A DNA stretch of 64,000 bases, taken from contig JAGIAR010000003.1 in NCBI GenBank assembly GCA_017744735.1, positions 290,452 to 354,451 on the forward strand, in the 5' to 3' direction. The position numbers and the translations under genes were made by a program. A model generated the notes under the pieces. The model did not search any database and was not told the origin of the DNA. It saw only the letters and a program-made list of their open reading frames with translations. The DNA is from Novosphingobium sp. Lineage in GTDB: Bacteria; Pseudomonadota; Alphaproteobacteria; Sphingomonadales; Sphingomonadaceae. This document shows, piece by piece, positions 43,230 to 51,743 of this stretch. Within the stretch, counting starts at the first letter, position 1; each line of letters opens with the position of its first letter.

Positions 43230-43304
43230 GAAGGCTGACTTGGCGTCATGCGACAGCCGGATCTCTATAGTCTCGCTTTTTTTCGGCTCTCGCTTGTATG
43301 AGAC

Positions 43305-43643
43305 TCGCCTGCCTCCATCGTAATCGTCGCTCAGCGACCCATCAGATTAATCTTAGCACATGTACCTCGGAACCGGCGAACGGTGGTATGTTTGATGCTC
43401 CGGCGCTTCGTCGTGAGAGGGACTGCAAGCCGCAAACGCCCTCATCTCGGACGTTCAAGCGCCAAACTGAACTGCCCAATAGCGGCCATTCGTTCGGCAG
43501 GGCTGCGCTCGATTTGATGGTCACTTTGCATCTCTCAAGTTAGAACGGGCACACGATGGGAGATCGATGGTCAGAGAAGTTCGCGTTGGACCTTTGGCAA
43601 AGTCCCTGACTATCAAAGTCATCATTCCCAATTGGAGGCTTCA
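43305..43643. other. Intergenic region between EF-hand and HNH genes
   Basis: No gene is supported. It should hold divergent promoters. Bases 43477-43500 (CAATAGCGGCCATTCGTTCGGCAG) resemble the core of the dispersed intergenic repeat found at 38494, 45060 and 45857. The stretch looks less GC-rich than the conjugation genes. Confidence 0.45.
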
Positions 43644-44906
43644 ATGATCTGCGAACAGATGCACGAAGAAGCATCGGACGCGCATCACTGCCTGTTCTGC
43701 GAGAATCCGGTTGGCCAAAGCTCCAAGCCGGAACACATCCTTCTCGACGCTCTCGGCGGCCGGAAGACGACCAAATGGGCGGTGTGCAGCAGCTGTAACC
43801 AGACCTTCGGCGGCACGATCGACAAGGTGCTCCCGGAGCAAATCCGGGTTCAGCGCAATATGTTCCAAATGCGCTCGGGCAGTGGAGACGCGCCGCCCGG
43901 TCTTCTCCAGGTCACTGCGGCATCGGGAAATGTGAATTTCACATCAGACGGAACCCCCCGCCCTGCCAGAAGCAAACCTTTCACCGCCACGCCGAGGGAA
44001 CAGGGCGGCTGGGACCTCAGTTTCAACGTAGAGAGCGCCGAGCAGCTCAGGAAATACGTACCTCACGCTGCAGCGGCAATGGGGATGAGCGAGGATGAGC
44101 TGTGGGCGCAACTTGAAGGACAGGAAGCCTCCTTACAGACGGGTTATGTCGGACCGGTCCATTCCACGCTGAGCTGCGGCGGCGAGGAAGCAATTCGATC
44201 GATGGTGAAGTCGAGCCTTGTCCTGCTCGCCACCGTTACTGGCACCACAGCGTTGCGCGGCCCCGCGTTTACGGCAGCCCAAAGCTTTGTCGTCGAGGGT
44301 AGTGCGCATTTTGTCGAGCACAACACGGCCATGGACGGAAGGCAACTCCCGTCCCCAACCTACGAAAAGCTGGTTGATGCGCATGGACCGATGTTCAACC
44401 TCATCTACGTCAAAAGCGATGGGCAAGGCCGCACGTTGGCCTATTTCCATCTCATCAACCTGTTCTCCTGGCAGATGGTGCTGGCGTCGACAGGCGGGCC
44501 GGTTAACATCGAGATCGCTCTCGCCTCCAACCCTCTCGACCCGGCGCAATGGGATGATGAGGTAGCGAGCAAGGCGCCGCTGGCCTTCGACTGGCTGGAG
44601 AGCCCTGACTACACTGACGGCGTCGAGACTACGCTGCAGCGTTTCTCGAAGATCCTGGAATTGTATCAGGAGCTCAGCCTGAAACGCGTTGCCAGATCGC
44701 TCATCACCAGCGTGCTGGACGATTATTACACCAAAGGCGAATCCATCGAGAACGACGAACGCGGCAAAGCAGCAATCGAAGCCTTGAGCAGCAAGCTCAC
44801 GACTGCGCTGATGCAGGTGCCGACCAAGAAAAATTTAGTCCTTTCCCGTTCAGAGACAATCGGAAAGCCCCCCACAGATGCTAAACCAGGCACCACCAAC
44901 AAGTGA
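43644..44906 (+). CDS. HNH_5-like endonuclease-domain protein
   Basis: Protein of 420 aa; ATG at 43644 with GGAGG five bases upstream. The N-terminal 60 residues are a zinc-finger/HNH-type module: CLFC, then SKPEHILLDALGG, then CSSCNQTFGG, i.e. two CxxC pairs around an E-H-I element and an N-x-x-F-G end, as in the HNH_5 group. The remaining 350 residues (including FHLINLFSWQMVLASTGG) are not recognised. The island setting makes a defence nuclease possible, but this is inference. Confidence 0.65.
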   Translation: MICEQMHEEASDAHHCLFCENPVGQSSKPEHILLDALGGRKTTKWAVCSSCNQTFGGTIDKVLPEQIRVQRNMFQMRSGSGDAPPGLLQVTAASGNVNFTSDGTPRPARSKPFTATPREQGGWDLSFNVESAEQLRKYVPHAAAAMGMSEDELWAQLEGQEASLQTGYVGPVHSTLSCGGEEAIRSMVKSSLVLLATVTGTTALRGPAFTAAQSFVVEGSAHFVEHNTAMDGRQLPSPTYEKLVDAHGPMFNLIYVKSDGQGRTLAYFHLINLFSWQMVLASTGGPVNIEIALASNPLDPAQWDDEVASKAPLAFDWLESPDYTDGVETTLQRFSKILELYQELSLKRVARSLITSVLDDYYTKGESIENDERGKAAIEALSSKLTTALMQVPTKKNLVLSRSETIGKPPTDAKPGTTNK

Positions 44907-45206
44907 CGGCGTGGGGTGCCTGCGGACCACCATGACGCGGCCCAAAAAGATTTGTCCGCCTCGGTATCCTGTGAGGCCGGGGACGATCGCTGTTCCTCAG
45001 GTTCGGGTGACCTTAGAATCGACAACATTATATCTTGAACACTTCGGTCTGCTGGCCGTCGCCAACATAGCCGCCGTTCGAAGGAGGATCGGCAGTCCCT
45101 GAAAGCTGCCGTCGGTTCAGCCTGACTGATTGACGGGATTTAGGCCATGAAACTCTCTACGCACATGGCGGTTTGGGTGAAAAGCGGACATCTATAGGGA
45201 GGGCGC
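44907..45206. other. Intergenic region before the UDG-fold-like gene
   Basis: No gene is supported in these 300 bases. Copy B of the dispersed repeat occupies 45060-45110. TATAGGGAGGGCGC directly before the ATG at 45207 gives that gene a strong ribosome site. Confidence 0.5.
45060..45110 (+). repeat. Dispersed intergenic repeat, copy B
   Basis: 51 bases from CGCCAACATAG to CCTGAAAGCTGCC. It matches copy C (45857-45907), of identical length, at 42 of 51 positions, with both ends fully conserved and a variable centre. The two copies flank the gene at 45207-45848 as direct repeats. Confidence 0.65.
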
Positions 45207-45848
45207 ATGCTCACTGCTGAGATCGGGGAAATTGCGCAATACACTTCCAAGTGCGTTGAGCTTCAGCAGGCGCACCACTGGCTCTTCGATCTTAAGACTC
45301 CCGTCGGCGGTAGTCCGGAAGTGGCGATTGTAGGCGTGAATCCGGGAGAGCGGCGTGGAGATTGGGAAATTTGCCCCCATCCTACTGAGGAGACGAGCCG
45401 GTATGACTTTCATGAGGTTTATGGCTCGGGACGCGCATCGATCCCTTGGACGCGCCACTGTAACTACTATCTTGGGGGGCGACCATTCGTTCAAACCGAA
45501 CTATTCTTCTGGAGCTCCAGTAACATTAAACAGCTTCAGGAGCGGTACGGACGGCTTCGCACTTCGCCGCACCTCGCTTTTTGTCGTGACATGAACAGCC
45601 GCCTCTTTAACGCCTACACAGTGAAGGCGGTCATCTGCACAGGCATAAACAACGATGTTCTCTGTCAAAATCTTTATGGGCTTGGCCCGCTACGCCAGAC
45701 CTTCGTTGTGGACGGCGCACGCGTGGCGAAGCTTTATCATGATGGCCTGCGGCCTTGGCTATTCACAAAGCACTGGACCGGCGCTTTCGGCTTCACACGC
45801 GCCCAGCGTGAACACGTGAAAAATGCAATCGGCGAGTTGCTCAACTAG
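45207..45848 (+). CDS. Uncharacterised protein with uracil-DNA-glycosylase-like fold signature
   Basis: Protein of 213 aa with a very good ribosome site (GGGAGG) before the ATG. The segment VAIVGVNPGE (about 38-48) resembles the first strand and active-site loop of the UDG superfamily; TELFFWSSSN and VKAVICTG could be the next strands, and LFTKHWTG near the C-terminus stands where family members have the HP(S/G) loop. The likeness is structural guesswork: no full UDG motif set is present. It is enclosed by the two best copies of the intergenic repeat. Confidence 0.5.
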   Translation: MLTAEIGEIAQYTSKCVELQQAHHWLFDLKTPVGGSPEVAIVGVNPGERRGDWEICPHPTEETSRYDFHEVYGSGRASIPWTRHCNYYLGGRPFVQTELFFWSSSNIKQLQERYGRLRTSPHLAFCRDMNSRLFNAYTVKAVICTGINNDVLCQNLYGLGPLRQTFVVDGARVAKLYHDGLRPWLFTKHWTGAFGFTRAQREHVKNAIGELLN

Positions 45849-45856
45849 TCAACCTC

Positions 45857-45907
45857 CGCCAACATAGCTGTCGTTCGGACCAGCGTCGGCAGGGCCTGAA
45901 AGCTGCC
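45857..45907 (+). repeat. Dispersed intergenic repeat, copy C
   Basis: 51 bases, direct-repeat partner of copy B (42 of 51 positions the same). It starts 8 bases after the stop of the UDG-fold-like gene. Confidence 0.65.
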
Positions 45908-45964
45908 AGTTCAAACGCCACGGTTTCAGTCGAAGGATCAGATGGCCGGTGAGCAGAGATGCGC

Positions 45965-47005
45965 TCACTGCCAGTGTGCAAATTCGCCATGCGGATGGAC
46001 GACGGCGAGGAGGCGATCATCGTCCTTGTTCCAGGCAAGCAAGCGCAGCTCGAATTGCTGGGCCACCTCATTGTGCTCCATTCGCAGCCAGTAGAAGGGC
46101 TGGTCAGGCGAGGCTCGTGCGACGTGCTTGGCTAGCGCAGCGCGGGCAGCAGCCTGCTCCTCTGGCGGCATATATTGCCACATGATGGAGTGAAACAGCA
46201 CTGTCGCCGTACCCGCCATTGGCGCCGCCTTGCACACCCATGTTGCGGCCGTTTCGGCATCGACCTTGAACGCCTCGTCTCGGACCAGCGCCAAAGCCGC
46301 GCGCAGCCGTGCCATGCGCTCGCCCTGCTCGCCCCAGCAATAGGAGAGCAGGCGGATTGCCTCGCCGGGTTGTCGCAGATTTACGGGCCGGCGATCGCAG
46401 GCGTGGCGCTCGGCGACGCACAACTCCGTGGCGAGGCTGGGCGCCGGTCCGGTCCAGTTGCAGGACAGGCGCACCGTGCTCTTCGGGTCGCCCCAGGTCG
46501 CATCGCCTATCGCATAATGGAACCTGTCCCACAGGCTGTTGAGCCCCGCGCTGGCGCCCAATTCGAAGCAGCGCAGCGGCAAACCGGTCTCCTGGGCGAT
46601 CATTAGGAACCCGCCAAGCAGGCATGCCGAACGGCGCACCTCATTGGTTTGCGGTTCATGGTCGAGCATAGCCACGACCAGATCCGAATGCTTGGACAAG
46701 ACGGACTTGGCGATTTCCCAGGCGCGATCCGGATCGTCCGCGCGCGGCGGATGGCATGACGCAAGCTCGGGCGCATGTCCGCCAAGAACGAGGTGGTGCA
46801 GGCTCGCCAGTAGCCGAAGCGCAACCGCATCGCGGATCAGCTGATCGGCCGGCAGATCAGCCCGGTCGCGCAGAAGCTGTGCCGTGATCCCGCCCGCAGT
46901 AATATCCTTGGCGGCCAGTTCGAGAATGCGGCTACTGAATGGCGCGCCCAGGGCCGCGCATCCCTTCACCTGATAATCGAAGGCAAGGATTAGATTGTCG
47001 GACAT
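45965..47005 (-). CDS. DUF2332-family protein
   Basis: Protein of 346 aa that matches the DUF2332 family as I remember it: an N-terminal helical part with CAALGAPFSSRIL, a central ELGASAGLNSLWDRF segment resembling a methyltransferase nucleotide-binding loop, and a C-terminal VLFHSIMWQYMPPEEQ element. The biochemical role is not established. It is divergent from the HTH-citrate synthase gene with a short shared promoter region (47006-47086). Confidence 0.75.
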   Translation of the reverse strand: MSDNLILAFDYQVKGCAALGAPFSSRILELAAKDITAGGITAQLLRDRADLPADQLIRDAVALRLLASLHHLVLGGHAPELASCHPPRADDPDRAWEIAKSVLSKHSDLVVAMLDHEPQTNEVRRSACLLGGFLMIAQETGLPLRCFELGASAGLNSLWDRFHYAIGDATWGDPKSTVRLSCNWTGPAPSLATELCVAERHACDRRPVNLRQPGEAIRLLSYCWGEQGERMARLRAALALVRDEAFKVDAETAATWVCKAAPMAGTATVLFHSIMWQYMPPEEQAAARAALAKHVARASPDQPFYWLRMEHNEVAQQFELRLLAWNKDDDRLLAVVHPHGEFAHWQ

Positions 47006-47072
47006 GGCGTTCTCCCCGGGATATGGTCACGCGTAGGTCTGACATCCATCGACACCTCCTGGTCAATCTTGA

Positions 47073-47088
47073 TAAACATAATCAATAT
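47073..47088. promoter_or_regulatory. Possible operator with inverted TTGAT/ATCAA arms
   Basis: In the divergent gap, TTGAT and ATCAA form five-base inverted arms separated by 7 bases (TTGAT-AAACATA-ATCAA), ending next to the ATG at 47087. It could be a binding site for the HTH domain of the adjacent gene product; the arms are short and the call is weak. Coordinates are approximate to a few bases. Confidence 0.25.
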
Positions 47089-48259
47089 GACGGGCAGTGA
47101 CTGGATGACTGCAAAAGCAGCCTGCGCGCGGCTCGGCATTCGGGCACAGACGCTTTATGCCTATGTGAGCCGCGGCCTGCTGGCGGTCAGCGCGCATCCC
47201 GAGGATTCGCGCCTCGGCCTCTATCGCGCCTCCGATGTGGAAGCACTTGCCGCCCGGCAGAAGCGCAGCCGCAAGCATGCCGATGTTGCGGCCCGTGCGA
47301 TCGCCTGGGGCGAACCGGTTCTTGCCTCCGCCATCACCAGCGTACGCGCGGGCCGGCTCTATTATCGCGGGCAGGATGCAACGGTGCTTTCGCAGGACCA
47401 GACTCTTGAAGGCGTCACGGAGCTACTCGCCGGAATGGACTGTGGCCCCGTCGAGCCATCATCGCGACATACGCCGCCCGATGACCCTGACTTTCTTGGG
47501 CGGCTCTTTCTCGCGCTGGCCGACCGGGCCGCCTCGGCGCCGCCACTGCTTGGGAGCAGCGCCGAAGAACAGGCCGGCGAAGCCGCCATTCTCCTTCAGA
47601 TCGTGGCCGATGCCGTCTCTGGAATGCGCGGCGAGGGGCCGATCCACACGCGGCTGGCACAGGCCTGGGGGAGTGATCCCAATGGCCCGGCTGCCGATCT
47701 GATCAGGCGGATGCTTGTGCTGACCGCCGATCATGAGCTCAATGCCTCGACTTTCACCGCGCGCGTGGCCGCGTCGACTGGGGCATCGCTTTCCGCATCG
47801 GTGCTCGCCGGGCTCACCGCCCTGTCCGGCCCGCTCCATGGCGGGCAGGGACGGATCGTGCAGAGGTTCCTGACCGAGGCCGTGGAAATCAGTAACTGGC
47901 AGGCCGTACGCAACAGGCTGGTTGAAGGCCTGCAGCTGCCCGGCTTTGGCCATCTGCTCTATCCCGAAGGTGATATCCGGGCGAAAGCACTGCTTGCCGA
48001 ACTGAACCTTCCAGAGCCGTTCGCGAAGCTATGCGACACCGTTAGGGAAGTTACTGGCGCAGAACCCAATATCGATTTCGCCATGGTCGCAGCCTGCTCG
48101 GCCTGTGGCCTGCCCGAAGATGCGCCGTTTGCCATCTTCGCCATGGCACGCAGCTCTGGCTGGATTGCTCATGCCATTGAGCAAGGGCAATCAAGAAGCC
48201 TCATTCGTCCCCGCGCCCGATACATTGGACCGGAGCCGGGCAAAATATCGACCGATTGA
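47087..48259 (+). CDS. Citrate synthase-family protein with N-terminal MerR-like HTH
   Basis: Protein of about 390 aa. Residues 1-60 form a MerR/excisionase-type HTH (AKAACARLGIRAQTLYAYVSR, then LYRASDVEALAA). The rest is a citrate synthase fold keeping the three catalytic positions: His in GPLHGGQG, His in GFGHLLYPEGD and Asp in NIDFAMVA. Such fusions exist in proteobacteria; whether they condense acyl-CoA with oxaloacetate or act as regulators is unclear. Starts at 47087 or 47105 are both possible; neither has a clear ribosome site. Confidence 0.8.
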   Translation: MTGSDWMTAKAACARLGIRAQTLYAYVSRGLLAVSAHPEDSRLGLYRASDVEALAARQKRSRKHADVAARAIAWGEPVLASAITSVRAGRLYYRGQDATVLSQDQTLEGVTELLAGMDCGPVEPSSRHTPPDDPDFLGRLFLALADRAASAPPLLGSSAEEQAGEAAILLQIVADAVSGMRGEGPIHTRLAQAWGSDPNGPAADLIRRMLVLTADHELNASTFTARVAASTGASLSASVLAGLTALSGPLHGGQGRIVQRFLTEAVEISNWQAVRNRLVEGLQLPGFGHLLYPEGDIRAKALLAELNLPEPFAKLCDTVREVTGAEPNIDFAMVAACSACGLPEDAPFAIFAMARSSGWIAHAIEQGQSRSLIRPRARYIGPEPGKISTD

Positions 48260-48354
48260 GTTTCAGAAATCGCCGACAAAGGCGACATTCGCGGCACTAA
48301 ATGCGCTCCTTGAAACCCGCCATTCGTTCACCGGTCAACTGGAAACGACACCGC

Positions 48355-48885
48355 TCATTGTTTGACGCCAGACTTCGCCCGCGCAGCTCTCACTACCTCG
48401 TCTTTCAGGCTCTCGATTGCCTCATCGACAGCCATTGATGCGCGCCGGAATTGCAAGTCCATCCCGCTGACCTCCCCCTGTCTCTCCCACAGCGCGCGGA
48501 TTGCCGCCGTCACCTTGTTGAACTCTGCCCTCGCATCCCATACACCTTGGAGCGCAAGCCGGACGCTAGGGAAGTAAATTTCGACGATCATGGTCATTGT
48601 CTCTGCGCCACCATGTTTCGATGGCTCAGAACCAAACTCATTCTGTTTGTCGAGCATGTCGTTGTAATCGTAGCGACCATCGAGCAGCGGGAAATAAGTG
48701 ATCATTTGCCCGCTAAAGCGCTTCCCGTATTCGTCAGCGGCGAGGTAGAGGGCTTCTGCCTTCTCTCGGAGAAAAACAAACTGGTTTTGGCTTCGCGTCA
48801 GTCGATGAGTGACATACCCTGACACCACGCCGCTACCCAAGATCGTCGCCAATCCAAGAGCCACAGTTATCGTAGTGTCAGCCAT
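48355..48885 (-). CDS. Membrane-anchored protein downstream of the Thoeris-like pair
   Basis: Protein of 176 aa from the ATG at 48885 (GGGAGTGA upstream). One N-terminal membrane helix (about 5-25, ITVALGLATILGSGVVSGYV) is followed by a helical, possibly coiled-coil cytoplasmic part. No family recognised. It is 88 bp after the ThsB-like TIR gene in the same direction, so it may be the last gene of the defence series; membrane proteins of this sort could be accessory effectors, but this is speculation. Confidence 0.65.
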   Translation of the reverse strand: MADTTITVALGLATILGSGVVSGYVTHRLTRSQNQFVFLREKAEALYLAADEYGKRFSGQMITYFPLLDGRYDYNDMLDKQNEFGSEPSKHGGAETMTMIVEIYFPSVRLALQGVWDARAEFNKVTAAIRALWERQGEVSGMDLQFRRASMAVDEAIESLKDEVVRAARAKSGVKQ

Positions 48886-48973
48886 ATTCACTCCCGTGCG
48901 CCTCACAAAAACTAGCTGGGCGAGCGAACAATGAGCTATGCGAGGTCGGCACTTTCGTCAGCCACAGGCTCGC

Positions 48974-49534
48974 TTACCCGCCGCGTAGCCACCTACTCAG
49001 CTCGGTCGCCGTGTAGGCCTTTTCGTCGAGCACCATCCATATTCGCTTGTCATAGTCGCTATGGTCGCCCCAAACGATCTTCCGATATAGGCCCAGATAT
49101 TCCCAGGATGCCCAGCTCTGCTCGTAGGAGTTTTCGGCCGCCGGGAAGATGGCGATCGAATCCATACCTTTATACCCGTCGGCGAGACCGAGTTCCCATG
49201 GCACCCAGCGGCTGTCCTTGCTGTTCTGGCTCGCCAACAGCACAAAACGTCCGGTCTGACGGATGCGGGTCTTGAGCAGCGCGGCTGTGTCCTTAGTCGT
49301 ATAAGGCGGCATGGCGGGATCTATCTCGTCGACATAGACCGTGGCGCCATGGCCTTCGAGTACGCGAATTGCGCCAACGACAAGGTCGTCATCCTTGCTC
49401 GAGTGCGACAGGAAAGTGGCGCCCGCAGGCGACCGAGCTTCCGCTGACTTCCGCAACGTCGTCCGTGCGTCAAATGTCAGGTCATTCGCAAAATTGCGAA
49501 GCTCGGACTTGGTTATATAGTCGATCACCGCCAC
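48974..49534 (-). CDS. thsB: TIR-domain protein, ThsB-like (Thoeris)
   Basis: Protein of 186 aa. The TIR domain spans about 38-170: first strand and BB-loop region ATFLSHSSKDDD, then VYVDEIDP, then SRWVPWELGLADG with the probable catalytic Glu114. In Thoeris, ThsB senses infection and turns NAD+ into a cyclic ADP-ribose-type signal that activates ThsA. It starts 22 bp after the SIR2-SLOG gene, the standard Thoeris pairing, and length fits ThsB. A short N-terminal extension of about 35 residues precedes the domain. Confidence 0.82.
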   Translation of the reverse strand: MAVIDYITKSELRNFANDLTFDARTTLRKSAEARSPAGATFLSHSSKDDDLVVGAIRVLEGHGATVYVDEIDPAMPPYTTKDTAALLKTRIRQTGRFVLLASQNSKDSRWVPWELGLADGYKGMDSIAIFPAAENSYEQSWASWEYLGLYRKIVWGDHSDYDKRIWMVLDEKAYTATELSRWLRGG

Positions 49535-49556
49535 GCGCCGCTGGTCCTGCCGGGGT

Positions 49557-51002
49557 TCATCCAGCCTTTCCTACCCGTTCGAGGATCGCGCCGACGCACT
49601 CCAGGACGGCCTTTCGCTCGACGCTCTCGTCCATCAGCAATTGCAGTTCCGCGTCGGTGGGTCTGACGGCCTCCGGCCCGGTCGCCGGGAGATTGGATCC
49701 GAGCATTGCAGCGGCGATCTCCGCGGCCGCGCCGCCGCTCGCCCCGATGGGCAAGAGAAACACGCCGGCCTCGCGCGCGATTTCGAACTCCTCCATCACC
49801 CCGCCAGCCACTACCAAGTCCGCGCCGTCCATCTTGGCACCGCCGATGAATATCACCGCGCCAGCCTGACGCGCGAGTTCATGGCGCAACATCGTCCATC
49901 TAGCTTGATCGGCCGCCCGGCCCGCCAAGGGCTGCGGAAACGGCCGGGCAATGAGCCTACGGCTCAGATCCCATCCGCCGCGGTCGCGCAGCGCCTCCAG
50001 AAAACCGGCAATGGTGCCCGATCCCACCAAGAGGCCCGCGCCGCTGACAAGATCGCGCCCCGTGTGTCCGATCCAGCGCCCGATATCTTCGGCCAAAGAA
50101 TAACGCGCGGGAGCGCCATCACCATCTTCGAGCGGCCAGCTCCCGCTCACCCATACTCGCCGGGCCGCCACGCGCCGCTCGATTTGTCGAAGCAGGCCGG
50201 GGACTTCGTCATAGCTGTCGATTTCGACGGCAACTAACCCGTAGCGCCTCAAATCTTTCGCCCAGAGCTTATGCTGCGCCAGCCGCGCCTTGTACTCGTC
50301 CTCGGTATCGAAATCGTCTGGATGCGGAGGCCGAACGATAGCGAAATGCTCGGGCGGTGCATCGGTAAAGCTCTCGCGGATCAGCGAGAGAACATGTCGG
50401 ATATTCGGGTCGGTGAAGCTCAAACCCACGAACAATATCGATTTGTTCGTCAAATGGGCCTGAAGGAGCGGCAGGAACGCCCCTCGCCGACTGCGGAATA
50501 GCTCATAATCGTCGGTTGAGATCACGATGTCGTCGAGCCGGTCGATCGAACCGTGCATTTTGTAAAGCCGTGCGGCGCCCGGCGTCGGCTTGAGCGACAG
50601 ATCCGCTGCACCCGACAAAGCGTCGAGCGGCCGGTCGATCGCCGCAAAAGCGCGTTCAACCAGGCGATCGTAGTTGGTCGTCCAGATATGTTGCACGGGC
50701 AGCCGGGCTATCACCTCGAGCGTCGCGGGGACATCATGGTCCTTACCGATCTGCTCCTTGATGACATTGCGGACGCGCGTTGCGCTACCGCTCTCCTGAA
50801 TGCTCCACTGTGCAAGGGCCGCCAGATCCTGGATATCGCGCGAGCTTACGCCAAGTTCGTCGCCGATTTCACGCAGCAGAGAGACCCAGGACGGATAGCC
50901 GGCAGCCATCGACATCCCTGCTCCGACGAATACCGCGCCGACCCCATCGGCTAAGGCGGTCGGATATTCCTTCAGGAAGCGCGTCATCGCCGCTTTGGTC
51001 AT
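49557..51002 (-). CDS. thsA: SIR2-SLOG NADase, ThsA-like (Thoeris effector)
   Basis: Protein of 481 aa, the size of ThsA. N-terminal SIR2 domain (about 15-280): GAGMS at 27-31, Asn110 in TTNYD and His150 in MHGS, the two catalytic positions of ThsA-type NADases. C-terminal SLOG domain (about 283-435): VWVSGSW, LVSGAGLLVGSGT, GAVIFIGGAK and MEEFEIAREAG. SLOG binds the signal made by ThsB and unleashes NAD+ depletion. The domain order excludes an ordinary deacetylase sirtuin. It lies 72 bp after the uracil glycosylase gene and 22 bp before the ThsB-like gene. Confidence 0.88.
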   Translation of the reverse strand: MTKAAMTRFLKEYPTALADGVGAVFVGAGMSMAAGYPSWVSLLREIGDELGVSSRDIQDLAALAQWSIQESGSATRVRNVIKEQIGKDHDVPATLEVIARLPVQHIWTTNYDRLVERAFAAIDRPLDALSGAADLSLKPTPGAARLYKMHGSIDRLDDIVISTDDYELFRSRRGAFLPLLQAHLTNKSILFVGLSFTDPNIRHVLSLIRESFTDAPPEHFAIVRPPHPDDFDTEDEYKARLAQHKLWAKDLRRYGLVAVEIDSYDEVPGLLRQIERRVAARRVWVSGSWPLEDGDGAPARYSLAEDIGRWIGHTGRDLVSGAGLLVGSGTIAGFLEALRDRGGWDLSRRLIARPFPQPLAGRAADQARWTMLRHELARQAGAVIFIGGAKMDGADLVVAGGVMEEFEIAREAGVFLLPIGASGGAAAEIAAAMLGSNLPATGPEAVRPTDAELQLLMDESVERKAVLECVGAILERVGKAG

Positions 51003-51074
51003 TCCCCATCCCCCTTGTTCGTTAGAGACGCGGGCACGGCATGCTGCCAGACTGCCCGTTCCTGCCGCCCGTCG

Positions 51075-51743
51075 TCAAAGCAACAGGCGCATTTCCGGCT
51101 CCTTGGCTACCGTCAGTTCATAGGCTTCCCGTATCTGGCTGAGGAACTGCGTCTGCCCGCCGTAGCTGGGGTGTCGAACCGGGATCATCTCGAGACGGTC
51201 GTCGATACGAGCTACCGCTTGCGCGGCATCATTGCCGATCGCGAAAATTCTTCGGGGTCGCAGCAGCGCAATCAGGAGGGACAAGATTTCCTCGCCCGCT
51301 CGGCGCTCTTTGGAATTATGAGAGCGATTGGTAAAAGGCCGTCCGGGTTCGTGCGGATGCAGCGGAAACACATTCCAGAGGAAAATGCGCGCGTCGATCT
51401 GAGCCAGCATCGTCCAGATGACCGCAGCTGTGCGTTCTCCGACGACGTCTCCGACGGTCGGCCGTTCGACCTCGACGCCCCACCGGCTCATGTGCGCGCT
51501 GGCATTGACTTCGTCCGTCAGCGCAAGACCGGTTCGCCGACCGCCGCGATACCCGAGATCACGCCCGACCCAGATGGCATCGACCGGTGCCGACATTGCG
51601 CTTTCGAGCATCGCCGCCAGCACCGCTGCGCGCGTTTTTGCCGCATCGGATCGATCGAAGGTTTCGCATCGATCGGTATAGGGGTTGAAGCAATGGTCGA
51701 ACGTCAGATCGGACACCGCGCGAACAAAGGACTGCATATTCAT
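51075..51743 (-). CDS. Uracil-DNA glycosylase-family protein
   Basis: Protein of 222 aa with UDG-superfamily marks: a first strand and active-site loop VDAIWVGRDLGYRGG with TGLALTDE (55-80), a central strand FLWNVFPLHPHEPG (121-134), NDAA and the substrate-loop HPSYGG (191-196). It would remove uracil or another odd base from DNA. It overlaps the MazG-like gene (ATGA), so the two enzymes are made together. Its place between nucleotide enzymes and ThsA suggests a role in immunity rather than housekeeping repair. Confidence 0.78.
   Translation of the reverse strand: MNMQSFVRAVSDLTFDHCFNPYTDRCETFDRSDAAKTRAAVLAAMLESAMSAPVDAIWVGRDLGYRGGRRTGLALTDEVNASAHMSRWGVEVERPTVGDVVGERTAAVIWTMLAQIDARIFLWNVFPLHPHEPGRPFTNRSHNSKERRAGEEILSLLIALLRPRRIFAIGNDAAQAVARIDDRLEMIPVRHPSYGGQTQFLSQIREAYELTVAKEPEMRLLL

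Noticed and set aside
49557..51002. SIR2 gene as a protein deacetylase (CobB-like sirtuin)
   Set aside because: It lacks the zinc-binding cysteines of CobB and carries a C-terminal SLOG domain next to a TIR gene, as ThsA does.
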